A DNA stretch of 9,235 nt from Candidatus Nanopelagicaceae bacterium. GTDB taxonomy: Bacteria > Actinomycetota > Actinomycetes > Nanopelagicales > Nanopelagicaceae. The DNA lies in the NCBI GenBank assembly GCA_947488635.1, contig CANLAY010000030.1:1-9235 (forward strand), written 5' to 3'. The notes under the pieces were generated by a model. That model was not told the DNA's origin, made no database searches, and saw nothing but the letters and a program-made list of their open reading frames with translations. The translations under genes and the position numbers were made by a program. Below are positions 1 through 7,378 of the stretch, in pieces; position 1 is the first letter of the stretch; every line of letters begins with the position of its first letter.

Positions 1-707
1 GTCGTGGTAGCAAGTGAGATTTCATCCAGGCCATCATCGCCGCGAAAGACAAAGCCATCTACGCCTTTTGCCGAAAGTACTTGAGCCATCAACAAATGCA
101 TCCGATCATTGGCCACACCTATGGCAGCTGCTTTTGGCTTTGCCGGATTAGCCAACGGGCCAAGGATGTTAAAGATGGTGGGTACACCTAACTCTTTTCG
201 AGCAGGTGCCGCGAAGCGCATAGCTGGGTGAAATTTCGGGGCAAAACAAAAGCCAATTCCAACTTCGCGAAAGATCGCTTCAACCCCATCGCCAACTAGG
301 TCAATATTCACGCCCAGTGCTTCGAGTAAATCAGCTGAACCAGACTTGGATGTGGCTGCCCGATTACCATGCTTTACAACTTTCGCACCTGCAGCTGCAG
401 CTACTATGGCTGCAGTAGTTGAGATATTGATCGTGTTAAAACCATCGCCACCGGTGCCGACGGTGTCTACTGCTCGTTCGGTGATATCGATAGGAGCGCT
501 GTGTTGATACATCGCGCCAACAAAGGCGTTAACTTCTTCGGCTGTTTCACCCTTGCTTTTCAAAACCATGAGAAATTCTTTTATTTGCGAGATCTCGGTT
601 TCACCTTGCAAGATTTCATTCATTGCCCATTGGGCCGAACTTGCACTGAGATCTAACCCGTTGGTTAGCGTCTCTATGAGTTGTGGCCAGGTATTGGAAT
701 TAGACAT
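1..707 (-). CDS. trpD: Anthranilate phosphoribosyltransferase, C-terminus cut by window edge
   Basis: TrpD transfers phosphoribose from PRPP to anthranilate, the second committed step of cytosolic tryptophan synthesis. Translating the minus strand from the ATG at 707-705 gives 235 residues without a stop before the window ends; family members are about 340 residues, so roughly the last third lies outside. Visible landmarks are the N-terminal helical part beginning near WPQLIETL (7-14), the glycine-rich PRPP loop DTVGTGGDG (81-89), the KHGNRAATSKSGSADLLEAL block (112-131), FAPKFHPAMRFAAPARKELG with the conserved Arg170 (155-174), ILGPLANPA (181-189) and DGLDEIS (225-231). No key residue is missing in the visible part. 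The start overlaps the end of the receiver-like gene by 8 bases and has no clear Shine-Dalgarno sequence, so translation is probably coupled to that gene. trpD next to ctaE is also a known arrangement in mycobacteria (family knowledge). Identity is very secure. Confidence 0.96.
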   Translation of the reverse strand, partial: MSNSNTWPQLIETLTNGLDLSASSAQWAMNEILQGETEISQIKEFLMVLKSKGETAEEVNAFVGAMYQHSAPIDITERAVDTVGTGGDGFNTINISTTAAIVAAAAGAKVVKHGNRAATSKSGSADLLEALGVNIDLVGDGVEAIFREVGIGFCFAPKFHPAMRFAAPARKELGVPTIFNILGPLANPAKPKAAAIGVANDRMHLLMAQVLSAKGVDGFVFRGDDGLDEISLATT

Positions 708-1137
708 TCGTCGTTGCGAGATTTTGTTTGCGCAACAGAGCAGCAGCGGACTGCGCCAAGGTAAAAGGATCGATTGGGTGGGTCACAACAGATTCGGCGC
801 GAGACCAAGCGGCTAACCAAGCATCCTCTTTGCGACCAGTTATTAGTAATACGGGCGGGCAGTTAAATACTTCATCTTTTAACTGGCGGGCCACGCCCAT
901 TCCGCCTTCTGGTACTGCTTCGCCATCAAGAATGAATAGATCAGCTTTGAAATTTCCGGCTAAATCTGGACGATCTACAAATCCTCGCAAAGCTGGCGCT
1001 GTGGCGAATTCAAGAACTTCATGAGTTGGAAGATCGGCCGCTATTTTTCGACCTAAGGCTGAGATAACGGCAGCCCGGACAGCTAAATCGTGTGAATAAA
1101 TAACTACCCGGATTTTTGAGGTTTCTGTGCTGCTCAT
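700..1137 (-). CDS. Stand-alone receiver-like (pseudo-response-regulator) protein
   Basis: This 145-residue protein has the outline of a single response-regulator receiver domain with no output domain. A first strand IRVVIYSHD (9-17) ends in one acidic residue (Asp17) where receivers usually have two. KADLFILDG (64-72) places Asp71 at the phosphoacceptor position, a strand VLLITG (96-101) supplies Thr100, and the usual Lys-Pro is replaced by His120-Pro121 (THPIDPFTL). It is therefore a degenerate receiver: phosphorylation at Asp71 is conceivable, but normal switching is doubtful. I recall similar proteins with the GEA.P.GGMGV.RQLKDE block beside ctaE in other actinobacteria, so it is probably a conserved orphan family of unknown function. 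The start at 1137 is preferred because the receiver begins nearby and a -10-like hexamer lies 7 bases upstream. An in-frame ATG at 1161, with AGGGG eight bases before it, is the alternative. It overlaps trpD by 8 bases and is divergent from ctaE. Confidence 0.78.
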   Translation of the reverse strand: MSSTETSKIRVVIYSHDLAVRAAVISALGRKIAADLPTHEVLEFATAPALRGFVDRPDLAGNFKADLFILDGEAVPEGGMGVARQLKDEVFNCPPVLLITGRKEDAWLAAWSRAESVVTHPIDPFTLAQSAAALLRKQNLATTNV

Positions 1138-1144
1138 GGTCGCA

Positions 1145-1150
1145 ATTCTA
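1145..1150 (-). promoter_or_regulatory. Putative -10 element for a leaderless receiver-like gene mRNA
   Basis: On the minus strand the hexamer TAGAAT (5 of 6 matches to TATAAT) is followed by exactly 7 bases and then the ATG at 1137. Transcription would start at or next to the A of the start codon, giving a leaderless mRNA. No convincing -35 box is visible. Assigned from spacing only. Confidence 0.5.
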
Positions 1151-1252
1151 ATCAAATTCATGGCTATTACCCCTGTGACCTGACTCATGCTTTCTGACCA
1201 ATATCACTCGTTCAAAGTGGCTCTTCTGAGCGCGGTCAGGCGTTATTTCGGG

Positions 1253-1258
1253 AATAAT
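1253..1258 (+). promoter_or_regulatory. Putative -10 element for a leaderless ctaE operon mRNA
   Basis: AATAAT (5 of 6 matches to TATAAT) lies 7 bases before the ctaE ATG, with no Shine-Dalgarno sequence in the gap. This fits a leaderless transcript for the ctaE-qcrCAB operon. TAATAA two bases further on is an overlapping alternative. No clear -35 box is seen. The divergent gap 1138-1265 would hold this promoter and the one for the receiver-like gene. Confidence 0.45.
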
Positions 1259-1265
1259 AACCACC

Positions 1266-1892
1266 ATGTCGAGCACAACTGTTGGAATGCATAAGCCCAC
1301 CCGCCCGAATTTAGTTGCTGTCGGAACTATCGTTTGGCTATCAAGTGAGTTGATGTTTTTCGCTGCTCTTTTCGCAATGTACTTCACTACTCGCGCGGTT
1401 CAAGGCCCAACTGTCTGGCTCAGCTCAACTGAACTGCTTAATATTCCATTCGCAGCCCTTAACACCACGGTTCTAGTGCTCTCATCAGTTACTTGTCAGT
1501 TCGGTGTATTTGCCGCCGAGCGATTCCAAGAGCGTAAAACCGGTTCACTCTGGCAATTCAACAAGTGGGGAATGCGGGAGTGGTTCGCGCTTACCTTCTT
1601 GATGGGTGCGTTTTTCATTGGTGGTCAGGTTTACGAGTACGCAGCGTTGGTTGAAGAAGGCTTAAGTATTTCATCTGTCGCTTACGGTTCGGTTTTCTAC
1701 ATTGCAACCGGCTTCCACGGATTGCACGTAACCGGCGGCTTAATTGCATTCTTAATCGTGATGATCCGCGTAGCTAAATCTCGCCGTTTTAATCACAATC
1801 AAGCAACAACAGCCATCGTGGTTTCTTATTATTGGCACTTTGTCGACGTCGTCTGGATCGCGCTCTTCTCTGCGATCTACCTTATTAAGTAG
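1266..1892 (+). CDS. ctaE: Cytochrome c oxidase subunit III
   Basis: CtaE is the integral-membrane subunit III of the aa3 cytochrome c oxidase; in other oxidases it stabilises the catalytic subunit and its proton uptake. The 208-residue length fits the short actinobacterial form with about five transmembrane helices, lacking the first two helices of the proteobacterial protein. Diagnostic blocks are [15 protein letters not shown] (26-40, first helix with Glu28), the helix with FIGGQVYEY (117-125, Glu124), [10 protein letters not shown] (149-158) and the last helix with [14 protein letters not shown] (188-201). The start has no Shine-Dalgarno sequence but sits 7 bases after a -10-like hexamer. 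It is the first gene of an operon with qcrC (gap 9 bases), qcrA and qcrB, while the other oxidase genes form a separate operon to the right. Identity is secure. Confidence 0.97.
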   Translation: MSSTTVGMHKPTRPNLVAVGTIVWLSSELMFFAALFAMYFTTRAVQGPTVWLSSTELLNIPFAALNTTVLVLSSVTCQFGVFAAERFQERKTGSLWQFNKWGMREWFALTFLMGAFFIGGQVYEYAALVEEGLSISSVAYGSVFYIATGFHGLHVTGGLIAFLIVMIRVAKSRRFNHNQATTAIVVSYYWHFVDVVWIALFSAIYLIK

Positions 1893-1901
1893 AAATGAAT
1901 C

Positions 1902-2693
1902 ATGAGAAAAATATCTAAACTTCGTCGCAGTGCATTTGCTTCACCACTACTTTTAGTTCTTGCCCTCTTTGCAATCGGTACGACTTTTTCGGTAGCAAGT
2001 GCCACAACGAAAAGTGAGCTTTCAGTTGAACAACGTTCGGCTCAGATAGCTGAAGGTAAGAATATATTTCTTAAAGGCTGTTCTTCATGCCACGGTTTGA
2101 ACCTCGAAGGATCTGCAATCGCACCTTCCCTAGTCGGCGTTGGAGCAGCTTCAGTTGATTTCCAAGTTGGTACTGGTCGCATGCCGGTGGCTGATTTAAG
2201 CCAACAGATTGCGCGCAAAGAGCCGATATATAACGAAGCGCAAACTGCTGCCCTTGCCGCATACGTGGCTTCGACTTCTCTTGGCCCAGAAATTCCTAAC
2301 GAATCTATGCTTAATTATGAGCGTGATGGCAATACAGCAGAAGGTGGAACTCTATTTCGCACAAACTGCGCTATGTGCCACAACTTTGCTGGCCAGGGTG
2401 GAGCGCTAACTCAAGGCAAATATGCCCCATCCGTAATGGGTGTCGAGCCTAAACATATTTATGAAGCGATGATTACTGGCCCACAAGCAATGCCAGTTTT
2501 TGCAGATAAAACAATTACGCCAGCTGAAAAACTTTCCATCATCAAATGGATTAAAGCGGCAGAGAATGAGCCACAGTTAGGTGGCGCGGCTCTCGGAAGA
2601 GTTGGCCCGGTAACTGAAGGTTTGTTGGTGTGGACACTAGGACTCGGACTGCTAATCGGTGTGGCAGTTTGGTTAGCGACGAAGGCGAGATAA
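1902..2693 (+). CDS. qcrC: Diheme cytochrome c subunit of the bc1 complex
   Basis: QcrC replaces cytochrome c1 and soluble cytochrome c in actinobacteria: it takes electrons from the Rieske protein and passes them directly to CuA of the oxidase. The 263 residues contain an N-terminal membrane or signal segment (about 14-33) after a basic start, two cytochrome c domains with heme motifs CSSCH (60-64) and CAMCH (156-160), and a C-terminal helix (about 240-260) that anchors it in the membrane. Likely axial methionines are Met94 (TGRMPVA) and Met197 (GPQAMPVF). Both heme domains face the outside of the membrane. The gene lies 9 bases after ctaE and 4 bases before qcrA. It has no good Shine-Dalgarno sequence, so coupling with ctaE translation is likely. 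Nothing is missing compared with the family. Confidence 0.96.
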   Translation: MRKISKLRRSAFASPLLLVLALFAIGTTFSVASATTKSELSVEQRSAQIAEGKNIFLKGCSSCHGLNLEGSAIAPSLVGVGAASVDFQVGTGRMPVADLSQQIARKEPIYNEAQTAALAAYVASTSLGPEIPNESMLNYERDGNTAEGGTLFRTNCAMCHNFAGQGGALTQGKYAPSVMGVEPKHIYEAMITGPQAMPVFADKTITPAEKLSIIKWIKAAENEPQLGGAALGRVGPVTEGLLVWTLGLGLLIGVAVWLATKAR

Positions 2694-2697
2694 ATAA

Positions 2698-3690
2698 ATG
2701 TCAAACGAAATCGAAGCAATCAAAGATCCCGGACTACCGGCGCACGTACACCGTCAAGCTGATACTGATCCAGTTGCTGAAAAGCGCGCCGAGCGACAAG
2801 TTGCGATTCTCTTTCTGATCTCCGCTCTCGGCACTGTGCTTTTTATATTTGCTTATTATTTTATCCCAGAAGATGTGTTCTTCTTTTTTCCAGTTCTAGG
2901 CAACACCAATGCTCATCAGCTCTTCTTGGGTCTTGGGCTAGCGATGGCACTATTCTTCATTGGTGCAGCTGCAATTCATTGGGCCAAAACATTGATGCCG
3001 GATGAAGAAGTTATCGCAATGCGCCACACCCTGCGATCTGATGATGAAGATCGCGATGCTCTTGTAGCTACTGTTAAAGAACGTGCAGGGGCCGCCGGTC
3101 TTGGTCGTCGCTCACTAATCAAACGTTCAATGGGTCTCTCACTTGGCTTAATCGGTCTCTCGCCACTGATTCTATTGCGCGATTTAGGTCCACTGCCTGG
3201 TGATGATTTAACAAAAACCAGTTGGAAAGCTGGCACCAGATTGGTTACCGATCCAGGTGATCGCCCAATTCGCCCCGAGGATTTAGAAGTTGGCGCAGTA
3301 GCGCAAGTACTTCCAGAACATGTTGGCAAAGAGCGACGACATCTCAGCGACATTGCGAAGGATGCAGTGCTTTTGATTCGACTTCGCCCTGAAGAGTTCC
3401 AGTTAAGTTCAGAACGCTTGTCTTGGACTTATGACGGCATCATCGCATTTAGCAAAATTTGTTCACATATGGGTTGTGCCGTGGCTTTGTATGAGCAGAC
3501 TACAAAACATCTACTTTGTCCATGTCACCAATCAACTTTCGACGTTCCTCGCGCGGCTAAAGTGATTTTCGGACCTTCAGCGCGCGCACTACCCCAGTTA
3601 GCAATTACAGTTGACTCTGAAGGTTACCTAATTGCACAAAAACCATTCTCCGAACCTGTCGGACCTAGCTTCTGGGAGCGCTCATCATGA
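2698..3690 (+). CDS. qcrA: Rieske iron-sulfur subunit of the bc1 complex
   Basis: QcrA carries the [2Fe-2S] cluster that accepts the first electron from menaquinol at the QcrB site and hands it to QcrC. In its 330 residues I see a polar N-terminus, three predicted transmembrane helices (about 36-57, 74-93 and 144-160; the three-helix form is actinobacterial), and a C-terminal Rieske domain. Cluster boxes are CSHMGC (255-260) and CPCHQS (274-279): ligands Cys255, His257, Cys274 and His277, with Cys260 and Cys276 forming the usual disulfide. RRSLIKRSMG (137-146) just before the third helix is a twin-arginine motif; in Streptomyces the corresponding helix is inserted by Tat after Sec has inserted the first two (family knowledge). 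The stop overlaps the qcrB start in ATGA. Confidence 0.97.
   Translation: MSNEIEAIKDPGLPAHVHRQADTDPVAEKRAERQVAILFLISALGTVLFIFAYYFIPEDVFFFFPVLGNTNAHQLFLGLGLAMALFFIGAAAIHWAKTLMPDEEVIAMRHTLRSDDEDRDALVATVKERAGAAGLGRRSLIKRSMGLSLGLIGLSPLILLRDLGPLPGDDLTKTSWKAGTRLVTDPGDRPIRPEDLEVGAVAQVLPEHVGKERRHLSDIAKDAVLLIRLRPEEFQLSSERLSWTYDGIIAFSKICSHMGCAVALYEQTTKHLLCPCHQSTFDVPRAAKVIFGPSARALPQLAITVDSEGYLIAQKPFSEPVGPSFWERSS
3674..3678 (+). promoter_or_regulatory. Shine-Dalgarno site for qcrB
   Basis: GGGAG lies 8 bases before the qcrB ATG, inside the end of qcrA. It supports the ATGA-overlap start and contrasts with the operon-head genes, which lack such sites. Confidence 0.55.
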
Positions 3691-5273
3691 CCGCACGTGA
3701 AAGAGTTGCCGGCACGGTAGCTAACTATGTAGATGAGCGCACTGGCGCTGCCAAGTGGATGAAGAAGAATTTAACCAAAGTCTTTCCCGATCACTGGTCG
3801 TTCTTACTGGGTGAAATTGTGCTGTACTCATTTATCATCTTGTTGCTATCCGGAACTTTCTTAACTTTCTGGTATGACCCATCTCAACGTGAAGTTATCT
3901 ACGACGGCAGTTATGTACCGCTTCAGGGCTTGCATATGTCAGCTGCTTACGCATCGACGCTTCATATTTCCTTTGAAATTCGCGGTGGAATGTTGATGCG
4001 TCAAATTCACCACTGGGCAGCCCTTATTTTCATGGCCGGCATGGTTGTGCACTTAATGCGTGTTTATTTCACAGGTGCTTTCCGCAAGCCACGTGAATTC
4101 AACTGGATCATCGGTGTGGGTCTGTTAACGCTAGGTATTGTTGAAGGTTTCCTTGGTTACTCACTTCCTGATGATCTTCTTTCAGGCACCGGTATCCGTA
4201 TCGCCGAAGCAATTATTCAAGCGCTGCCCGTGGTGGGTTCATATTTGGCCTTCTTTGCCTTCGGTGGTGCCTTCCCCGGTGAAGCATTTATCCCACGTAT
4301 TTTCACGGTTCACATATTGTTGCTACCAGGAATTTTCCTTGCGCTAATTACGGTGCACTTAATGTTGGTTTGGTACCAGAAGCACACTCAGTGGCCTGGC
4401 CCTGGTAGAACTGAGAAGAATGTAGTTGGTTATCCATTGATGCCGGCCTACATGGCTAAAGCTGGCGGCTTCTTCTTCATTGTCTTTGGTGTAACTGCAT
4501 TTTTAGGTGCAGTGGCATCGATTAACCCAATTTGGCTCTATGGGCCATATAACCCGGGTCAGGTGTCAGCAGGTTCGCAACCCGATTGGTATATGGGTTG
4601 GCTTGATGGTTTAGTGCGAATGGCGCCGCCGCTAGAAACATATCTATTTGGTTACACCATCTCGTGGAATATTTTGATTCCAGGCTTAATTATTCCTGGC
4701 ATTCTCTTCACCGGCTTGGCACTCTATCCATTTATCGAAAGTTGGATTACTGGTGATAAGCGTGAACACCACTTACTAGATCGTCCGCGTAACGTGCCAA
4801 ACCGCACGGCACTTGGCGTTATGTCACTGACATTTATGTTAGTTGCGCTAATCAACGGCGGAAATGACATCATCGCTACCACCTTTAGTTTAAGTATCAA
4901 TCAAGTAATGTGGTTTAGCCGAATCGGCATAATTATTTTGCCACCAATAGCTTTCGTAATAACGAAACGAATCTGTTTGTCACTACAACGTGCTGATCGA
5001 GAATTAGTACTGCATGGTCGCGAAACTGGTCGTTTACTTATGCTGCCACATGGTGAGTTCGTTGAAGTTCACGAACCTATCTCGCCTGAACTAGCTTGGA
5101 AGTTAACCGCACACGAACAAGCTCCGGCACTGGCCCTGGAAGATGTCGATGCTCGTGGTGTGCGTCGTGCAGGTGGCTTGAAGAACAAGCTACGCAAGCG
5201 TATGAGTCAGGCCAATGCTGAAAGTATTGCCAAGCCAACTGCTAATGATCTCAAAGAGATTGAACACCATTAA
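3687..5273 (+). CDS. qcrB: Cytochrome b subunit of the bc1 complex
   Basis: QcrB is the membrane core of the bc1 complex. It oxidises menaquinol at the outer site and passes the second electron across the membrane through two b hemes. In 528 residues the likely heme ligands are His108 and His122 (14 apart; RQIHHW and VVHLMR) and His209 and His224 (15 apart; FTVHIL and ITVHLM). The quinol-site motif is PDWY (299-302), the actinobacterial variant of PEWY. About eight helices are followed by a charged cytoplasmic tail (from about 430), the C-terminal extension typical of actinobacterial QcrB. The family is the target of imidazopyridine-type inhibitors in mycobacteria. Translation is coupled to qcrA through an ATGA overlap, with GGGAG 8 bases upstream. 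It ends 31 bases before the end of the convergent ctaF gene. Confidence 0.97.
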   Translation: MTARERVAGTVANYVDERTGAAKWMKKNLTKVFPDHWSFLLGEIVLYSFIILLLSGTFLTFWYDPSQREVIYDGSYVPLQGLHMSAAYASTLHISFEIRGGMLMRQIHHWAALIFMAGMVVHLMRVYFTGAFRKPREFNWIIGVGLLTLGIVEGFLGYSLPDDLLSGTGIRIAEAIIQALPVVGSYLAFFAFGGAFPGEAFIPRIFTVHILLLPGIFLALITVHLMLVWYQKHTQWPGPGRTEKNVVGYPLMPAYMAKAGGFFFIVFGVTAFLGAVASINPIWLYGPYNPGQVSAGSQPDWYMGWLDGLVRMAPPLETYLFGYTISWNILIPGLIIPGILFTGLALYPFIESWITGDKREHHLLDRPRNVPNRTALGVMSLTFMLVALINGGNDIIATTFSLSINQVMWFSRIGIIILPPIAFVITKRICLSLQRADRELVLHGRETGRLLMLPHGEFVEVHEPISPELAWKLTAHEQAPALALEDVDARGVRRAGGLKNKLRKRMSQANAESIAKPTANDLKEIEHH

Positions 5274-5288
5274 ATAAGTTAGCGATTC

Positions 5289-5321
5289 AAAAACCACCCA
5301 CTAATTAATAATGAGCTGGTT
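5289..5321 (-). terminator. Probable Rho-independent terminator for ctaCDF, enclosing the ctaF stop codon
   Basis: On the minus strand AACCA (5321-5317) and CTCATT (5315-5310) pair with AGTGGG (5302-5297) and TGGTT (5296-5292). This gives an 11-pair stem with one bulged G (5316) and two G-U pairs. The loop is ATTAATT (5309-5303), and three more T residues follow the stem (5291-5289), so the hairpin ends in a run of five. The ctaF stop TAA (5307-5305) lies in the loop. The reverse orientation has no T tail, so it would serve only ctaCDF; no separate plus-strand terminator after qcrB is evident. Folded by eye. Confidence 0.42.
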
Positions 5322-5712
5322 CATTGCTTGGCTTTTCGTACTCGGTTACAAACCCGATAATGCTAATTACTAGTGCGCCAACTCCAAGCAGAGTGAGCCA
5401 CCATCCGATAATCAAACCTAGGCCAACTACAAACATACTTGCCGCAAGTGGCAATGGCCACCAAGAGTGCGGGCTATAGAAACCTAGCTCACCAGCTGAG
5501 TCTGCGATCTCACCTTCAAGATTATCTTCAGGAAGCGTTGTGCCGATACGACGATCGGTAAACCAAACGTAATAACCAACCATTGCGGCAAGGAGTGAGC
5601 TCAGAAGCAAACAGGAAATTCCAAGTGGTTCACCACCAACATAGTAATAAACAAAGGTCATGATTGCGTAGAAGACTGCCAGGCCAACAAAGAGGCGATA
5701 ATTAGTCTTCAT
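5305..5712 (-). CDS. ctaF: Cytochrome c oxidase subunit IV, actinobacterial type
   Basis: CtaF is the small fourth subunit of actinobacterial aa3 oxidase, a membrane protein with no cofactor. The 135-residue product has about four hydrophobic helices (roughly 6-25, 30-50, 86-105 and 105-122). It carries the family signature GELGFYSPHSWWPL in the loop before the third helix, after an acidic stretch (LPEDNLEGEIAD). The start at 5712 is chosen because the protein then begins with the family-like MKTNYRLFVG. The longer frame from 5757 would run 41 bases into ctaD and lacks support. GAGGGG upstream, within the end of ctaD, is a plausible ribosome site. It is last in the ctaC-ctaD-ctaF operon, 4 bases after ctaD, and its stop codon lies in the loop of the proposed terminator. 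Confidence 0.92.
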   Translation of the reverse strand: MKTNYRLFVGLAVFYAIMTFVYYYVGGEPLGISCLLLSSLLAAMVGYYVWFTDRRIGTTLPEDNLEGEIADSAGELGFYSPHSWWPLPLAASMFVVGLGLIIGWWLTLLGVGALVISIIGFVTEYEKPSNEPAHY

Positions 5713-5716
5713 ATAA

Positions 5717-7378
5717 CTAGTGCCCCTCGGTCTTAATATGTGGGTGGTGCAGATCAAATGCTGGACGTTCAGAACGAATGCGTGGCATCGTTAAGAAGTT
5801 ATGGCGAGGAGGTGGGCAAGATGTCGCCCATTCAAGGGATGCACCATAACCCCAAGGATCATCACAGTTAACAAGTGGCGCTTTGCGAGTTATCCAAACA
5901 TTGATGGCAAATGGAATCATAGATAGTGCTAACAAGATTGATCCCACTGTAGAAATCATATTCATAGTGGTAAATCCATCAGTTGCTAGGTAGTCGGCAT
6001 AACGACGAGGGAAACCCTTAATACCTAGCCAGTGCTGGATTAAGAATGTTATGTGGAAACCGAAGAAGAGCGTCCAGAAGTGAATCTTTCCTAGGCGCTC
6101 ATTAAGCATGCGTCCAGTCATCTTTGGCCACCAGAAATAGAAACCAGCGAACATTGCAAAGACCACGGTGCCAAATAGCACGTAGTGGAAGTGAGCAACT
6201 ACGAAGTAAGACGCAGATACTGCAAAATCAAGTGGCGGTGAAGCCAAGATGATTCCGGTTAATCCGCCGAACAAGAAGGTGATTAAGAATCCCATTACCC
6301 AAAGCATCGGAGTTTCAAAAGTAACGTGACCTCGCCACATAGTGCCGATCCAGTTGAAGAATTTCACGCCGGTTGGAATACCAATTAAGAAAGTCATAAA
6401 TGAGAAGAATGGTAAGAGCACTTGCCCACTTGCAAACATATGGTGAGCCCAAACTGAAACTGAGAGAGCTGAAATTGCAATTGTCGCTGCGATCAAACCT
6501 TTATAGCCGAAAATTGGTTTTCTACTAAAGACCGGCAGGATCTCAGTTGCGATACCGAAGAACGGTAGCGCTAAGATATAAACTTCGGGGTGCCCAAAGA
6601 ACCAGAAGAGATGCTGCCAAAGCATCGCACCACCATTGGCCGGATCGAAAATATGCGAACCAAATAATCGGTCAGATTCAAGTGCCAGAAGTGCTGCGGC
6701 AAGTGGTGGGAAAGCAAGAAGGACGAGAATTGAAGTTAGCAATACGTTCCAGCTAAAGATCGACATGCGGAACATAGTCATTCCTGGTGCACGCATTGTG
6801 AAGATTGTTGTAATGAAGTTAACGCCACCAAGAATTGTTCCGATACCACCAATGGCTAGACCGACGATCCATAGATCGCCACCGATGCCGGGTGAGTATT
6901 GAGAATTAGAAAGCGGAGCGTACGCAGTCCAACCAAATGAAGCTGCGCCACCTGGAGATAAGAAACCGGCGAATGCCATGATGCCACCGAATAAATAAAT
7001 CCAATAGGACAACATATTCAAACGTGGGAAAGCCACATCTGCGGCGCCGATTTGCAACGGCATAATCACATTTGCAAAGCCAACGAACAAAGGTGTAGCA
7101 AACATCAACAACATAATGGTTCCGTGCATTGTGAAAACTTGGTTGTACTGCTCATTACTAATGAATTGCATTCCGGGACGAGTCAGTTCAGCACGAAGGA
7201 CTAGAGCCAGGACGCCACCGATTAAAAACCAAGCGAATGTTGTCATCAAGTAGAGGTAACCGATCGTCTTATGATCAGTTGAGGTTATAAAGCGCACGAA
7301 ATGGCGGCCTTTAGAGGTTGGCGGCGTGGTCGTGAAGTTTCCGGCTTCTGTTGCTTCGCGTTGAGCGTATGTGGTCAT
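5717..7378 (-). CDS. ctaD: Cytochrome c oxidase subunit I (aa3 type)
   Basis: CtaD is the catalytic subunit that reduces oxygen to water and pumps protons. The 553 residues contain the twelve-helix core. Ligands are His85 and His398 for heme a, His396 for heme a3, and His263, His312 and His313 for CuB, with the Tyr267 of GHPEVY that cross-links to a CuB histidine. Proton-path residues are Asp114 with Asn103 and Asn121 (D channel), Glu265, and Lys339 in PTGVK (K channel). The Arg458-Arg459 pair (GFPRRYADY) near the heme propionates is kept. One oddity: the segment before VVAHFHY reads [10 protein letters not shown] (383-392), so the His-Asp pair that binds Mg in other aa3 oxidases is Ser388-Ala389; as I recall, mycobacteria keep the Asp here. 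The start shares ATGA with the end of ctaC and has AGAAGG upstream. Identity is certain. Confidence 0.98.
   Translation of the reverse strand: MTTYAQREATEAGNFTTTPPTSKGRHFVRFITSTDHKTIGYLYLMTTFAWFLIGGVLALVLRAELTRPGMQFISNEQYNQVFTMHGTIMLLMFATPLFVGFANVIMPLQIGAADVAFPRLNMLSYWIYLFGGIMAFAGFLSPGGAASFGWTAYAPLSNSQYSPGIGGDLWIVGLAIGGIGTILGGVNFITTIFTMRAPGMTMFRMSIFSWNVLLTSILVLLAFPPLAAALLALESDRLFGSHIFDPANGGAMLWQHLFWFFGHPEVYILALPFFGIATEILPVFSRKPIFGYKGLIAATIAISALSVSVWAHHMFASGQVLLPFFSFMTFLIGIPTGVKFFNWIGTMWRGHVTFETPMLWVMGFLITFLFGGLTGIILASPPLDFAVSASYFVVAHFHYVLFGTVVFAMFAGFYFWWPKMTGRMLNERLGKIHFWTLFFGFHITFLIQHWLGIKGFPRRYADYLATDGFTTMNMISTVGSILLALSMIPFAINVWITRKAPLVNCDDPWGYGASLEWATSCPPPRHNFLTMPRIRSERPAFDLHHPHIKTEGH

Noticed and set aside
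553..1024. Plus-strand open frames opposite trpD and the receiver-like gene
   Set aside because: They lie antisense to well-supported coding sequence, have no domain resemblance or ribosome site, and look like frame shadows.
1148..1387. A 79-codon minus-strand frame over the start of ctaE
   Set aside because: It would overlap the ctaE coding start and the divergent promoters, and its product shows no recognisable features.
3687..5273. PDWY instead of PEWY in cytochrome b as an anomaly
   Set aside because: The Asp variant is normal for actinobacterial QcrB.
5713..5757. Longer ctaF start extending into ctaD
   Set aside because: The extra 15 residues are not family-like and would be read through the end of ctaD in another frame; MKTNYRLF at 5712 fits better.
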